Positions 6,085-13,238 of a stretch of DNA of 15,429 bases are shown piece after piece. Below the pieces are notes generated by a model. That model searched no databases. It saw only the letters and a list, made by a program, of their open reading frames with translations, and was not told the DNA's origin. Positions within the stretch are counted from its first letter, which is position 1; every line of letters starts with the position of its first letter. Where the stretch lies: positions 1 to 15,429 of the forward strand of contig JAAZNH010000134.1 of assembly GCA_012798365.1 (NCBI GenBank), in the 5' to 3' direction. Made by a program: the position numbers and the translations under genes. This DNA is from Methanomicrobiales archaeon. Its GTDB lineage: Archaea > Halobacteriota > Methanomicrobia > Methanomicrobiales > Methanospirillaceae.

Positions 6085-6963
6085 ATGGACCTGTCACTCA
6101 TCCAGCGCGATATTCTCATCACCTTAATCACCCTCTATCACCAGCATTCCCACTCCATCAAAGGAGAAGAGATCGCTGACAGGATCCACCGTAATCCGGG
6201 AACCGTGCGCAACCAGATGCAGGCCCTCAAAGCCATCGGTCTTGTTGACGGCGTACCCGGTCCGAAAGGCGGTTACATCCCGACCGCGCTTGCCTACAAG
6301 GAGCTGAACCTGAACATTAAGGGCAGCGATTATGATGTCCCGATCAGCAGGAATGGCGAGGTTGTTGAGGGTGCCAGCGTGCAGGAGATTGACTTCACCA
6401 CGCTCTGCCACCCGGATATCTGCCATGCGGTAATCAAGCTCTTCGGCAGCACCCGGCTCTTCGAGATAGGCGACAAGATAACCATCGGACCTACCCCGGT
6501 CAACAAGCTGCTGATCCGGGGCGAGGTCTTTGGCAAGGATGAGGGAAAACAGTCCCTGCTCATCGCCACCTCAGAGATGATCTCGCTTCCCAAGCGGCCG
6601 ATCCGGGAGTACATGTCAAGCCCGCTCATCTCCCTGCGCAGCCTCGATACGCTGCAGGACGCCCTGCTCCTCTTCAACCACCGGCATATCCACGGGGCGC
6701 CAATCGTGGAGGATGACATCCTGCAGGGGATCATCACCATGAGCGATATTGCCTCGGCTATCGAGAACAACCTGCCGCTCTCGACGCCGGTCTCGGAAGT
6801 GATGACTGATGAAGTGGAGGAGATTGGATCTGACGTCCGGCTCTTTGAGGTCATAAAACGGTTCAAGGAACTGGAGATCGGCCGGCTTATCGTTGTCGAG
6901 AAAGGAAAACCTGTCGGGATCCTCACGCAGTCGGATGTAATCCGGGTTTTTCCCTCGTTGTAG
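6085..6963 (+). CDS. HTH transcriptional regulator with paired CBS domains
   Basis: 292 aa. The N-terminal winged helix-turn-helix (about 5-67; GEEIADRIHRNPGTVRNQM) is followed by a middle domain of unclear fold (about 75-165). Two CBS domains follow at about 172-228 (ending GIITMSDIA) and 235-291 (ending GILTQSDVIR). Paired CBS domains usually bind adenine nucleotides or S-adenosylmethionine, so this is probably an energy- or metabolite-sensing regulator; the ligand is not deducible here. The ATG at 6085 fits the TATA box and the family N-terminus; the frame is open further upstream but that segment is antisense to the GTPase. It lies 67 bases before the histone gene on the same strand. Confidence 0.9.
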   Translation: MDLSLIQRDILITLITLYHQHSHSIKGEEIADRIHRNPGTVRNQMQALKAIGLVDGVPGPKGGYIPTALAYKELNLNIKGSDYDVPISRNGEVVEGASVQEIDFTTLCHPDICHAVIKLFGSTRLFEIGDKITIGPTPVNKLLIRGEVFGKDEGKQSLLIATSEMISLPKRPIREYMSSPLISLRSLDTLQDALLLFNHRHIHGAPIVEDDILQGIITMSDIASAIENNLPLSTPVSEVMTDEVEEIGSDVRLFEVIKRFKELEIGRLIVVEKGKPVGILTQSDVIRVFPSL

Positions 6964-7030
6964 TCTTCGGGTAAAATTCGGAATATCTTTAGATGATCGA
7001 GGACAATCCTAGTGGGAGGAATCAATTCCC

Positions 7031-7240
7031 ATGTCAGAATTATCACAGGCTGCCGTTGAGCGGATTATCAAGAAGAGTGGCGCCGAACGGGTTAGTGCAG
7101 ATGCCACCGAAACTCTAGCAGAACTGATGGAAGAATACGGGACGTTCCTTGCCCGGGAAGCCAAGAAGATGTCCGACCACGCCGGGCGTAAGACCCTCCG
7201 GGGTACAGACATCAGAATGGCTGCTGAAATGTTCAAATAA
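7031..7240 (+). CDS. Archaeal histone
   Basis: 69 aa single histone fold that aligns end to end with HMf-type histones and has no tail. Conserved features include Arg11-Ile-Ile (first helix), GAERVSADA at 17-25 and AGRKT at 51-55 (DNA contacts), and Asp60. His50 and Asp60 correspond to the dimer-dimer interface pair, so assembly into tetramers or longer hypernucleosome-like stacks is plausible. A strong Shine-Dalgarno sequence GGGAGGA (7014-7020) sits 10 bases before the ATG, fitting high expression. It may share a transcript with the upstream HTH-CBS gene or start from the weak AATATCTTTA near 6982. Confidence 0.97.
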   Translation: MSELSQAAVERIIKKSGAERVSADATETLAELMEEYGTFLAREAKKMSDHAGRKTLRGTDIRMAAEMFK

Positions 7241-7297
7241 CGCTTATTGTCTTCCTGTTTTTAAAAAAGCCTCAAATTTTTTCCCCAATTTAGAACA

Positions 7298-7312
7298 TTT
7301 TAAATATTTATA
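7298..7312 (+). promoter_or_regulatory. TATA box for the PRC-barrel gene
   Basis: TTTTAAATATTTATA is a strong AT-rich box ending 16 bases before the ATG at 7329. Counting about 25 bases from its centre places the transcription start at the ATG, so a leaderless mRNA is expected. Confidence 0.65.
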
Positions 7313-7328
7313 CGTCGTCAATTTTTTT

Positions 7329-7583
7329 ATGACTCGTGTATTTGCCCGAAGCCTTTCACGCAAGAAGATTATGAGCAATGACGGAAAGCTTATCGGAACC
7401 CTCAAGAACATCCGGGTGGACTTCGATTCCGGCCAGGTCCAGGAGATGCTCATTCACCCTGACCAGACGTTTGACACGTCCAATTATGACATGGAAGACG
7501 ACAAGATCCTCAAGGTTTCCTTTGAGGCAGTCAAGGACATCAAGGACTATATCGTGGTTGACCGCTACCTTGCGCGGAAATAA
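7329..7583 (+). CDS. Small PRC-barrel domain protein
   Basis: 84 aa, essentially one PRC-barrel: a start like MTRVFARSLSRKKIMSNDG, then GKLIGTLKNIRVDF and a C-terminal VVDRYLARK. This layout is common among short archaeal PRC-barrel proteins. PRC-barrels occur in RNA-processing (RimM-like) and photosynthetic proteins; the role of stand-alone archaeal copies is not settled. The start at 7329 is supported by the TATA position and by beginning at the domain; the frame is open further upstream but without similarity. It converges with the HAD phosphatase gene, with only four bases between the two stop codons. Confidence 0.88.
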   Translation: MTRVFARSLSRKKIMSNDGKLIGTLKNIRVDFDSGQVQEMLIHPDQTFDTSNYDMEDDKILKVSFEAVKDIKDYIVVDRYLARK

Positions 7584-7587
7584 TACG

Positions 7588-8268
7588 CTAGAAAAATTTC
7601 CTGACGGCGTCTGAGAACCCGTCACCATACTTTTTTTCCGATATATAGTGTGCTATCGCTTTCAGTTCGGGGTGGCCGTTGGCCGGCGTTGCTGATGCGC
7701 CGGCGGTTGCCAGCATCTGGAGATCATTGCAGGAATCCCCGATGGCAAGGAAATCGGCAGGTTCCAGCCCGAGCCGGGGGGCAAGGGCGGCAAGGGCCGT
7801 GCCTTTGTTTATCCCGGGCGTGTGGAGATGGATGGCAAAACCGGTGTCCAGCACTTCAACAGGATGGCCGGCAAGAACCTGGCGCACCTCATCGACCGGG
7901 ACGGTCCGGGCAAATGCCTGGTCAGCATACCGGTAACCCGGACTGAAGAGGTCAAGCTCAATGCTTTTGTTCCGGAAATGTGCCTGCACTGCTGCAAGCG
8001 CCTCTTTCACCTCAGCCTGGTTGCCGTTCACGACCAGTTCCCCGGCAAACCCGATCCGGAAAACCCCGCCATTCTCAGCAATGAAAGTGCCGTCATTGCC
8101 GATCATCCGGCAGAAGGCATCCATAAAACAGGGGGAGTTGCCGCTCGCAAACACAACGCAGATCCCCCGGTCAACAAGTGAGCGGATCAGGTCGATGGAC
8201 CCGGTGTGGACCCGCCGGTCCGGCCCGGTCAGGGTCCCGTCAATATCCGTGAGGAGTGCTTTCAACAC
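7588..8268 (-). CDS. HAD-superfamily phosphatase, archaeal phosphoglycolate phosphatase type
   Basis: 226 aa. HAD motif I is DIDGTLT with Asp8 and Asp10, motif II is Ser42 (ASGNS), motif III is Lys155 (GINKGTAL), and motif IV is GDSCND (177-182). A C2-type cap lies between motifs II and III. Size and order match archaeal phosphoglycolate phosphatases (TA0175-like, Cof subfamily), which hydrolyse 2-phosphoglycolate to glycolate. Related members act on sugar phosphates, so the exact substrate is not certain. It starts with GTG at 8268, overlapping the end of radA by seven bases, which indicates translational coupling and a shared transcript with radA. Confidence 0.9.
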   Translation of the reverse strand: MLKALLTDIDGTLTGPDRRVHTGSIDLIRSLVDRGICVVFASGNSPCFMDAFCRMIGNDGTFIAENGGVFRIGFAGELVVNGNQAEVKEALAAVQAHFRNKSIELDLFSPGYRYADQAFARTVPVDEVRQVLAGHPVEVLDTGFAIHLHTPGINKGTALAALAPRLGLEPADFLAIGDSCNDLQMLATAGASATPANGHPELKAIAHYISEKKYGDGFSDAVRKFF

Positions 8269-9239
8269 GATTTGAGACCAGCCTCTTCCACCATGAACGG
8301 TGCTTCGCCTTCGGGCAGGTTGGGGCTGTCAACGAGACGCGCGATTCGTTTGCCGCCTTTGCTCTTGCGCAGGTAGAGCCGGAAGGTTGCGGTGTGGCCG
8401 ACAATGTTGCCACCGATCGGCTTGGTCGGGTCCCCGAAAAAGACTGCGGGGTTTGACATGACCTGGTTGGTGACAAGGCCGACGGCATTGTGCTCGTCAA
8501 TGAGCTTGAAGAGCTCGTGCATGTGCCGGTTCAGTTTCTGCTGGCGTGCGGCAAGGGTACCACGGCCGGCATATTCGGCACGGAAGTGGGCGGTCAGCGA
8601 GTCGATGATGAAGAGCTTGACCGGCTTGTCGCTGCCCTTGAGCTCGGTTGCGAGCTCGCGGGAGTTGTCGATGAGCAGCATCTGGTGGTCGGAGGTGTGG
8701 GCCCGGGCGATATGGATATTGTTTAAAAATTCCTGGACATCCGGGACATCATCCACGCCAAGACCGTTGACCATCTGCTCGATACGCTCGGGACGGAAGG
8801 TGTTCTCGGTATCGATATAGATTGCACTGCCGTCAAGGCCGCCAAGGTCCACCGGCAGCTGGACGTTGACTGCCATCTGGTGGACGATCTGGCTTTTACC
8901 GGAACCGAATTCACCATACATCTCGGTGATGGCCTGGGTCTCGAGACCGCCGCCGAGCAGCGTGTCGAGTTCCGGGACCCGGAACGAGAGTTTCTTAACA
9001 TCCTTGCGTGCCTCAAAGATGTCCTTTCCGGTCTTGAACCCGCCGACATCGGCTGCTTCGCGGGCTGCCTTGATGATCTTCTTGGCGGTTGACTCGGAGA
9101 TCTCCGAGACTTCCGAGAGTTCGGCCGGGGATGCGGTTGCAATACTTTCAACGGACAGGTAACCGGCTTCCCGGAGCTTGTCTGCAGTGCTCGGGCCAAC
9201 GCCCGGTAAATCTTCAATTTCGAGTGGTCCTTCAGCCAT
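8262..9239 (-). CDS. radA: DNA repair and recombination protein RadA
   Basis: Archaeal RecA/Rad51 recombinase that forms filaments on single-stranded DNA and catalyses strand exchange. It is 325 aa, the normal length. The N-terminal helix-hairpin-helix domain (about 7-60; DLPGVGPSTADKL) joins through the linker GGFKTGKDIFEAR (67-79) to the ATPase core. Walker A is at 109-116 (GEFGSGKS), Walker B at about 209-213 (LFIID), and the L2 loop at about 258-281 (NQVMSNPAVFFGDP, GGNIVGH). The ATG has AGGAG (9251-9255) eleven bases upstream and its own TATA box. It is flanked by RPA upstream and the phosphatase downstream on the same strand. Confidence 0.98.
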   Translation of the reverse strand: MAEGPLEIEDLPGVGPSTADKLREAGYLSVESIATASPAELSEVSEISESTAKKIIKAAREAADVGGFKTGKDIFEARKDVKKLSFRVPELDTLLGGGLETQAITEMYGEFGSGKSQIVHQMAVNVQLPVDLGGLDGSAIYIDTENTFRPERIEQMVNGLGVDDVPDVQEFLNNIHIARAHTSDHQMLLIDNSRELATELKGSDKPVKLFIIDSLTAHFRAEYAGRGTLAARQQKLNRHMHELFKLIDEHNAVGLVTNQVMSNPAVFFGDPTKPIGGNIVGHTATFRLYLRKSKGGKRIARLVDSPNLPEGEAPFMVEEAGLKSC

Positions 9240-9250
9240 TTCTTATAACA

Positions 9251-9290
9251 CTCCTATGGCACAACAAGATGTAAAAGACTAGTGTATAAA
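9251..9290 (-). promoter_or_regulatory. radA promoter and ribosome binding site
   Basis: On the minus strand, TTTATACA (9283-9290) is a TATA box and AGGAG (9251-9255) a Shine-Dalgarno sequence eleven bases before the radA ATG. The expected transcription start near 9262 gives a leader of about 20 bases. radA can therefore be transcribed independently of the upstream RPA gene. Confidence 0.65.
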
Positions 9291-9324
9291 CCCCTACGCG
9301 TGCGCAGGGTGAAAGTGAACCGCA

Positions 9325-10611
9325 TTACCGGGCCAGCGAATCCCGGAACTGCCGGATAGAAGCGAGGATCGCACCGGCGTCCAGTTCTATCGCGCTGATC
9401 TCTTCCGGGATGATCCTGCTGCCGGAGAGGATGCCGGCAACCGCAACTTCACTGCCGTGGACAAATTCCCCTTCCAGCAGGTACCGCCGGCTGCCGTCAT
9501 CGAGGAACCAGCACCCGGGACCCTCGATGATGGTACCGGTGACACTGACCGGCAGAGTACCCGCCTCCGGAACCCGGAAGGTGCTTCCCCGGCCCACCCC
9601 GAGTTCGATGCCCCCGAACCGCCCGGCCTTTGCCGAGGCATGGTAGACTTCGATGGTATCGCCGCATTTCAGCGGGACCAGGGCATTATCGCCCCACAAG
9701 ACGATCCGCAGCTCGTCCTCCCCATCCCCAAGGAGGACGTTTCTTACCCACGAAGCTGAGCCGTTTTTCGTCGTGAACGAGCGCGGCTGCCGGACCTGCC
9801 GGATGGTGCCCAGGACTGAAAAGATCCCGCTGTCGCTGACCTTTGCAAGGGGGGTGAAGGGTACCACAATAGTCGTATCAGCAGGGGTAACCGTGCTCTT
9901 GTCATCCAGACTGAAATTGCGCCCCTCCCCGCGCCCCGTGGGTTTTGCATTCGTGATATGGACCGCCGTGCCGGCGGCATATTCCCCCAGCAGTTCCGGA
10001 CTCCATGCAACAAGCCGTGCTGTGCCGTCCGCATCCCCGATGACAGCCTCGATCATCTCACCGGTTGTTCCGTCGCGCTTGGTGAAGGTGCGGGGAGGTT
10101 CTACCGCGAGCAGGATGCAGTCAAGATCAACCGGCTCGTTTGAAAGTCCGCCGGCTGCAGGAACCGTGCAGGTGATCTCAACGCTCACTTTGCGCAGGGC
10201 AAGCGCATAGATCTCCTGCATCCGTTTTGGCGGGTGGCGGCCGATAACTTCCAGAACTTCACCAATCTCGGTATCGAGGACCGCCCCGGCTTTCTGGTCC
10301 CAGAGGACAAGACGGGTCGTGCCGGTCTCGTCTGACAGGAGCAGCGTGGCAACCCAGCCCTTCTCACCATCGGCCCGGTCAAACTCCTTAGGCTCGGTCT
10401 TGTCAATGACTTTGCCAAAAAAGGAAAAGAGGCTGGATTTGGCATGCAGCCCCCTGATTTTCACGTGCTCCCGGCCCAGTTCGCTGACCACCATCATGGC
10501 CGCAGTCGGTTCATCGACAAGGTCGCCGCAGTGCTCAATCTTCTCTGCTACGCGCCGTTCGAATTCTTCTTTTGAAATGAGATCATCGACCAGCGCGTAG
10601 TGAAAGAGCAC
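9325..10611 (-). CDS. Replication protein A-like ssDNA-binding protein with multiple OB folds
   Basis: 428 aa. Three clear OB-fold repeats are visible. OB1 is at about 65-142 (LLLSDETGTTRLVLWD), OB2 at about 164-245 (AVIGDADGTARLVAWS) and OB3 at about 263-345 (VLLGDGEDELRIVLWG). A shorter OB-like segment may follow (about 353-412). There is no C-terminal zinc finger, unlike Methanosarcina RPA2/3, so it is closer to the RPA1-type architecture. It coats ssDNA in replication and repair. The N-terminal helical segment (1-60) precedes the first OB fold. The GTG start at 10611 has GGAG six bases upstream. It is followed on the same strand by radA 85 bases later, a functionally coherent pairing. Confidence 0.93.
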   Translation of the reverse strand: MLFHYALVDDLISKEEFERRVAEKIEHCGDLVDEPTAAMMVVSELGREHVKIRGLHAKSSLFSFFGKVIDKTEPKEFDRADGEKGWVATLLLSDETGTTRLVLWDQKAGAVLDTEIGEVLEVIGRHPPKRMQEIYALALRKVSVEITCTVPAAGGLSNEPVDLDCILLAVEPPRTFTKRDGTTGEMIEAVIGDADGTARLVAWSPELLGEYAAGTAVHITNAKPTGRGEGRNFSLDDKSTVTPADTTIVVPFTPLAKVSDSGIFSVLGTIRQVRQPRSFTTKNGSASWVRNVLLGDGEDELRIVLWGDNALVPLKCGDTIEVYHASAKAGRFGGIELGVGRGSTFRVPEAGTLPVSVTGTIIEGPGCWFLDDGSRRYLLEGEFVHGSEVAVAGILSGSRIIPEEISAIELDAGAILASIRQFRDSLAR

Positions 10612-10676
10612 AGGAGTCTCCGTTTACTTCTGCCACGCAGGGCGTTCATATGCGGCTGTGTGTTTCCCGGGAGTCC

Positions 10677-10724
10677 CTTCCCGGTACAGGGAAGTTCTTT
10701 TTTGTACTCCGGTCTGTTCCGGAG
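10677..10724. other. Two tandem hairpins upstream of the RPA gene
   Basis: CTTCCC-GGTACA-GGGAAG (10677-10694) and CTCCGG-TCTGTT-CCGGAG (10707-10724) each form a perfect 6-bp stem with a 6-base loop. They are separated by TTC and six T (10698-10703). They lie between the dapL stop and the RPA start. The T-run favours termination on the plus strand, where no gene needs it; on the minus strand they could mark the end of dapL or sit in the RPA leader. Confidence 0.5.
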
Positions 10725-10784
10725 CCCATGGCGGCCGGTCGACAGGCAGGTTGCTTTTATGGGTGCTGAACTGGTGTACGTATC

Positions 10785-11933
10785 TCAAAGTTTCATCTTC
10801 CGCATCCGTTCGATGGCTTCCTGTATGCGTGCAACAGGACGGGTGATGGCAAACCGGACATAGCCGTCGCCACCGGCACCGAACCCGACGCCCGGCGTTG
10901 AGACAATGCCTGCCTCCGTGAGGAGGCGGCCGGTGAATGCCATGCAGTCCTTTGCCGGGACCCAGACATAGAAGGTTGCCTTGGGCACCGGGACATCGAA
11001 CCCGAGGTCCTTGAGACCTTCGCAGAGGACATTGCGGCGCTCCTGGTAGATGTTACAGGCATCCTGCACGCAGTCCTGTGAGCCGGAGAGGGCCGTGATG
11101 GCGGCATGCTGCACTGCGTCAAAGACACCGGAATCGACATTGGTCTTGACCCGGCCAAGGCCGGCGATGATCTCCGCATTACCTACCGCCATACCGACAC
11201 GCCAGCCGGTCATGTTGTAGGTCTTGGAGAGTGAGTGCATCTCGATACCGACATCCATGGCGCCTTTTGTCTCGAGGAACGAGGGGGCCCGGTAGCCGTC
11301 GTACGCGATCTCGGAGTAGGCATTGTCGGAGACCACAATGATATCGTTGTCAGCGGCATAGTCCACCACTTCCTTGTAGAAGCTCGCGGGGGCAATGGCT
11401 CCGGTCGGGTTGTTCGGGTAGTTGATGTACAGGATCTTTGCTGCCTTTGCGACCTTCTTCGGGACCGCTGAGAGGTCCGGGAGGAACTTGTTCTCCCGGG
11501 TAAGCGGCATGTCATGGACGTTTCCTTCGGCAAAGAGCGTGCCGGTCCGGTACACGGGGTAGCCGGGGCTCGGGGCGAGGACATAGTCGCCGGGGTTGAC
11601 AAATGCCTCGGCTATGTGGGCGATCCCGTCCTTTGAACCCATGAGGGCAAGTACTTCCTTGTCGGAATCGAGCCTGACGCCAAACCGCTTCTTGTACCAT
11701 CCGGCAACGGCCGCCCGGTAGGCCGGCATGCCGGCGTAGTCAGGGTAGTGGTGGTTATTTGGGTCCTTTGCTGCAGTGCAGAGGGCATCCACGATATGCT
11801 GGGGAGTTGCGAGGTCAGGGTCACCGACACCGAGATCGATGAGGTCGACACCTTTTTTTCGCTGTTCGGCTTTCATCGCGTCGATCCTTGCAAAAAGGTA
11901 CGGCGGAAGGTTGCTCATGCGGCTTGCGTACAT
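10785..11933 (-). CDS. dapL: LL-diaminopimelate aminotransferase (DapL)
   Basis: Class I/II PLP-dependent aminotransferase, 382 aa from the ATG at 11933. The N-terminus (NLPPYLFARIDAMKAEQ), IDLGVGDPDLATPQHI (32-47) and HHYPDYAGMPAYR (61-73) are typical of DapL, which converts tetrahydrodipicolinate to LL-2,6-diaminopimelate for lysine synthesis. PLP contacts include Asn175 (NYPNNPTG), Asp203 and Tyr206 (SDNAYSE), and the Schiff-base Lys237 (SLSKTYNMTGWR). A TTG at 11942 would add three residues. The TATA-like TTAAATTC (11964-11971, minus strand) supports a very short leader. A broader alanine/aspartate aminotransferase role cannot be excluded by sequence alone. It is monocistronic and divergent from cutA. 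Confidence 0.88.
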   Translation of the reverse strand: MYASRMSNLPPYLFARIDAMKAEQRKKGVDLIDLGVGDPDLATPQHIVDALCTAAKDPNNHHYPDYAGMPAYRAAVAGWYKKRFGVRLDSDKEVLALMGSKDGIAHIAEAFVNPGDYVLAPSPGYPVYRTGTLFAEGNVHDMPLTRENKFLPDLSAVPKKVAKAAKILYINYPNNPTGAIAPASFYKEVVDYAADNDIIVVSDNAYSEIAYDGYRAPSFLETKGAMDVGIEMHSLSKTYNMTGWRVGMAVGNAEIIAGLGRVKTNVDSGVFDAVQHAAITALSGSQDCVQDACNIYQERRNVLCEGLKDLGFDVPVPKATFYVWVPAKDCMAFTGRLLTEAGIVSTPGVGFGAGGDGYVRFAITRPVARIQEAIERMRKMKL

Positions 11934-11942
11934 AAGTACCAA

Positions 11943-12052
11943 CTATTGGAGCCCGGCGGTTTAGAATTTAACCCCATGGGGTGGAAGATGACTTCCTGCG
12001 CGCCCGGCACCGGAAAAGCATCCTTATGTGCCAGCAGGATTAACCTCAGCCC
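11943..12052. promoter_or_regulatory. Divergent promoter region dapL/cutA
   Basis: This 110-base spacer separates two divergent starts. A minus-strand TATA-like TTAAATTC at 11964-11971 suits dapL. A plus-strand CCTTATG near 12021 suits cutA, about 30 bases before its ATG. No strong Shine-Dalgarno sequence is seen before either start, which suggests leaderless or short-leader transcripts. Confidence 0.45.
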
Positions 12053-12403
12053 ATGGAGAAGAAGAGCCACAAGAGCGTGGAATGCGGGGCAAAGACCTGC
12101 GTGATATACTCGACTGTCCCCCCGTCCCGGTCCCGGGACCTTGCAGGGCGGCTTTTGGAAAAGAACCTGGTTGCCTGCGTAAACATCACGCCGGTCCGGT
12201 CCTTGTTCCGGTGGAACGGCGAGTCCTGCGATGAGGAGGAGCACCTCCTTATCATGAAAACGCGCTCTGACCTTGCGGATGAAGTAATCCGGGCCCTCAA
12301 AGCCATGCACCCCTATGAAGTACCGGAGATCATTGCCCTTCCCGTCATCGCCGGCTACGTGCCCTACCTGAACTGGGTGCGGGAACAGACGCGGGAACCA
12401 TGA
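12053..12403 (+). CDS. cutA: CutA1 divalent-cation tolerance protein
   Basis: 116 aa. Typical CutA1 features are YSTVPPSRSRDLAGRLLE (19-36), ACVNI (41-45), LFRWNGE (51-57), the acidic EEEHLL (61-66), HPYEVPEI (86-93) and YLNWV (105-109). CutA1 forms a ferredoxin-like trimer resembling PII proteins. It was named for copper tolerance in E. coli, but its true role is unclear. About 14 residues precede the usual family start. The stop overlaps the fdhD start as ATGA (12400-12403), so the two are translationally coupled. Confidence 0.93.
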   Translation: MEKKSHKSVECGAKTCVIYSTVPPSRSRDLAGRLLEKNLVACVNITPVRSLFRWNGESCDEEEHLLIMKTRSDLADEVIRALKAMHPYEVPEIIALPVIAGYVPYLNWVREQTREP

Positions 12404-13143
12404 TCCATATCCATCACGGCATCCAGGTCTCTGGTGGCGTTGCCCGGAAGACTGAGGACCCGGTGGTCATTGAAGACCGCTTCGATCTCTTCCTGAACGA
12501 CACGCTCGTTACCGGAATAGTGGCAAGCCGCGACCAGCTCCGGGAACTGGGCGCAGGCTACCTTGTCAGCGAAGGCATCGTCCGCTGCGTGGACAAGGTT
12601 ACTGTTGACGGAAATCGCATCCTTGCCTGGTCCGATACCGGCTGTGACCTGCGGGTGAAACCGAGGGTTACCGGTTCCTCTGGCGGCACCAGTTTTCTCG
12701 TTAGTCTGCCCCGCGTGGAATCGGATATCAGCCTCACCCCCGCAGAAGTGAGTGCCGTGACCGGCGAGATCGAGACCGAGCTCTGGAGAAAGACCGGTGG
12801 CGTCCACTGCTCGGTCCTCTTCCGGGACAACCGGCTGATTGCCAAGAGCAGCGATGTCGGCCGGCACAATACTGTTGACAAACTGGTCGGGTATGCAGTC
12901 CTGAACGACATTGACCTCTCCCGCTGTGTCCTTGGCTGCACCGGCCGCCAGCCGGAGGGGATGGTGAAAAAATCCGCCCATGCCGGGATCCCGGTCATCG
13001 TCTCGCGGGCCGCAACCACGGACAAGGGCATTGCCACGGCTGAGGCTGCCAACATCACGCTGGTCGGCTTCTCCCGCGCGGACCGGTTTACGGTCTATAC
13101 CCATCCGGAACGGATCCGGGGTATCGGTGACGGGAAACCGTGA
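12400..13143 (+). CDS. fdhD: FdhD-family formate dehydrogenase accessory protein
   Basis: 247 aa FdhD family member. FdhD passes sulfur from a cysteine desulfurase to the molybdenum or tungsten bis-MGD cofactor of formate dehydrogenase. Diagnostic pieces are the N-terminal ELGAGYLVSEGIV (49-61), TGGVHCSVLF (132-141), SDVGRHNTVDKLVG (151-164), CTGRQPEGMVKK (180-191) and the C-terminal NITLVGFSRADRFTVY. The conserved CGxCG of bacterial FdhD appears replaced by SSGGT at 93-97, so the usual sulfur-carrying cysteine pair is absent. Remaining cysteines are 63, 82, 137, 176 and 180. No formate dehydrogenase genes are nearby. It overlaps cutA by four bases. Confidence 0.88.
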   Translation: MIHIHHGIQVSGGVARKTEDPVVIEDRFDLFLNDTLVTGIVASRDQLRELGAGYLVSEGIVRCVDKVTVDGNRILAWSDTGCDLRVKPRVTGSSGGTSFLVSLPRVESDISLTPAEVSAVTGEIETELWRKTGGVHCSVLFRDNRLIAKSSDVGRHNTVDKLVGYAVLNDIDLSRCVLGCTGRQPEGMVKKSAHAGIPVIVSRAATTDKGIATAEAANITLVGFSRADRFTVYTHPERIRGIGDGKP

Positions 13144-13154
13144 ACCCTGCCCGG

Positions 13155-13226
13155 CCCCTGCTACAAGCGCTAAGGTTATTTCGCTGTGCAGGCTAAGAAC
13201 AGGGTACACACTGCACATGGCAGGGG
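13155..13226 (+). promoter_or_regulatory. Nested stem structure upstream of DUF1890 gene
   Basis: The outer stem pairs CCCCTGC (13155-13161) with GCAGGGG (13220-13226). The inner stem pairs TGTGCAG (13185-13191) with CTGCACA (13211-13217). Both are perfect 7-bp pairings, and the structure ends 12 bases before the DUF1890 ATG. The G-run at 13223-13226, the only nearby purine-rich candidate besides a close AGGA, would lie inside the outer stem. It may regulate translation, but no known riboswitch class was recognised. Confidence 0.4.
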
Positions 13227-13238
13227 ATTCCAGGAACA

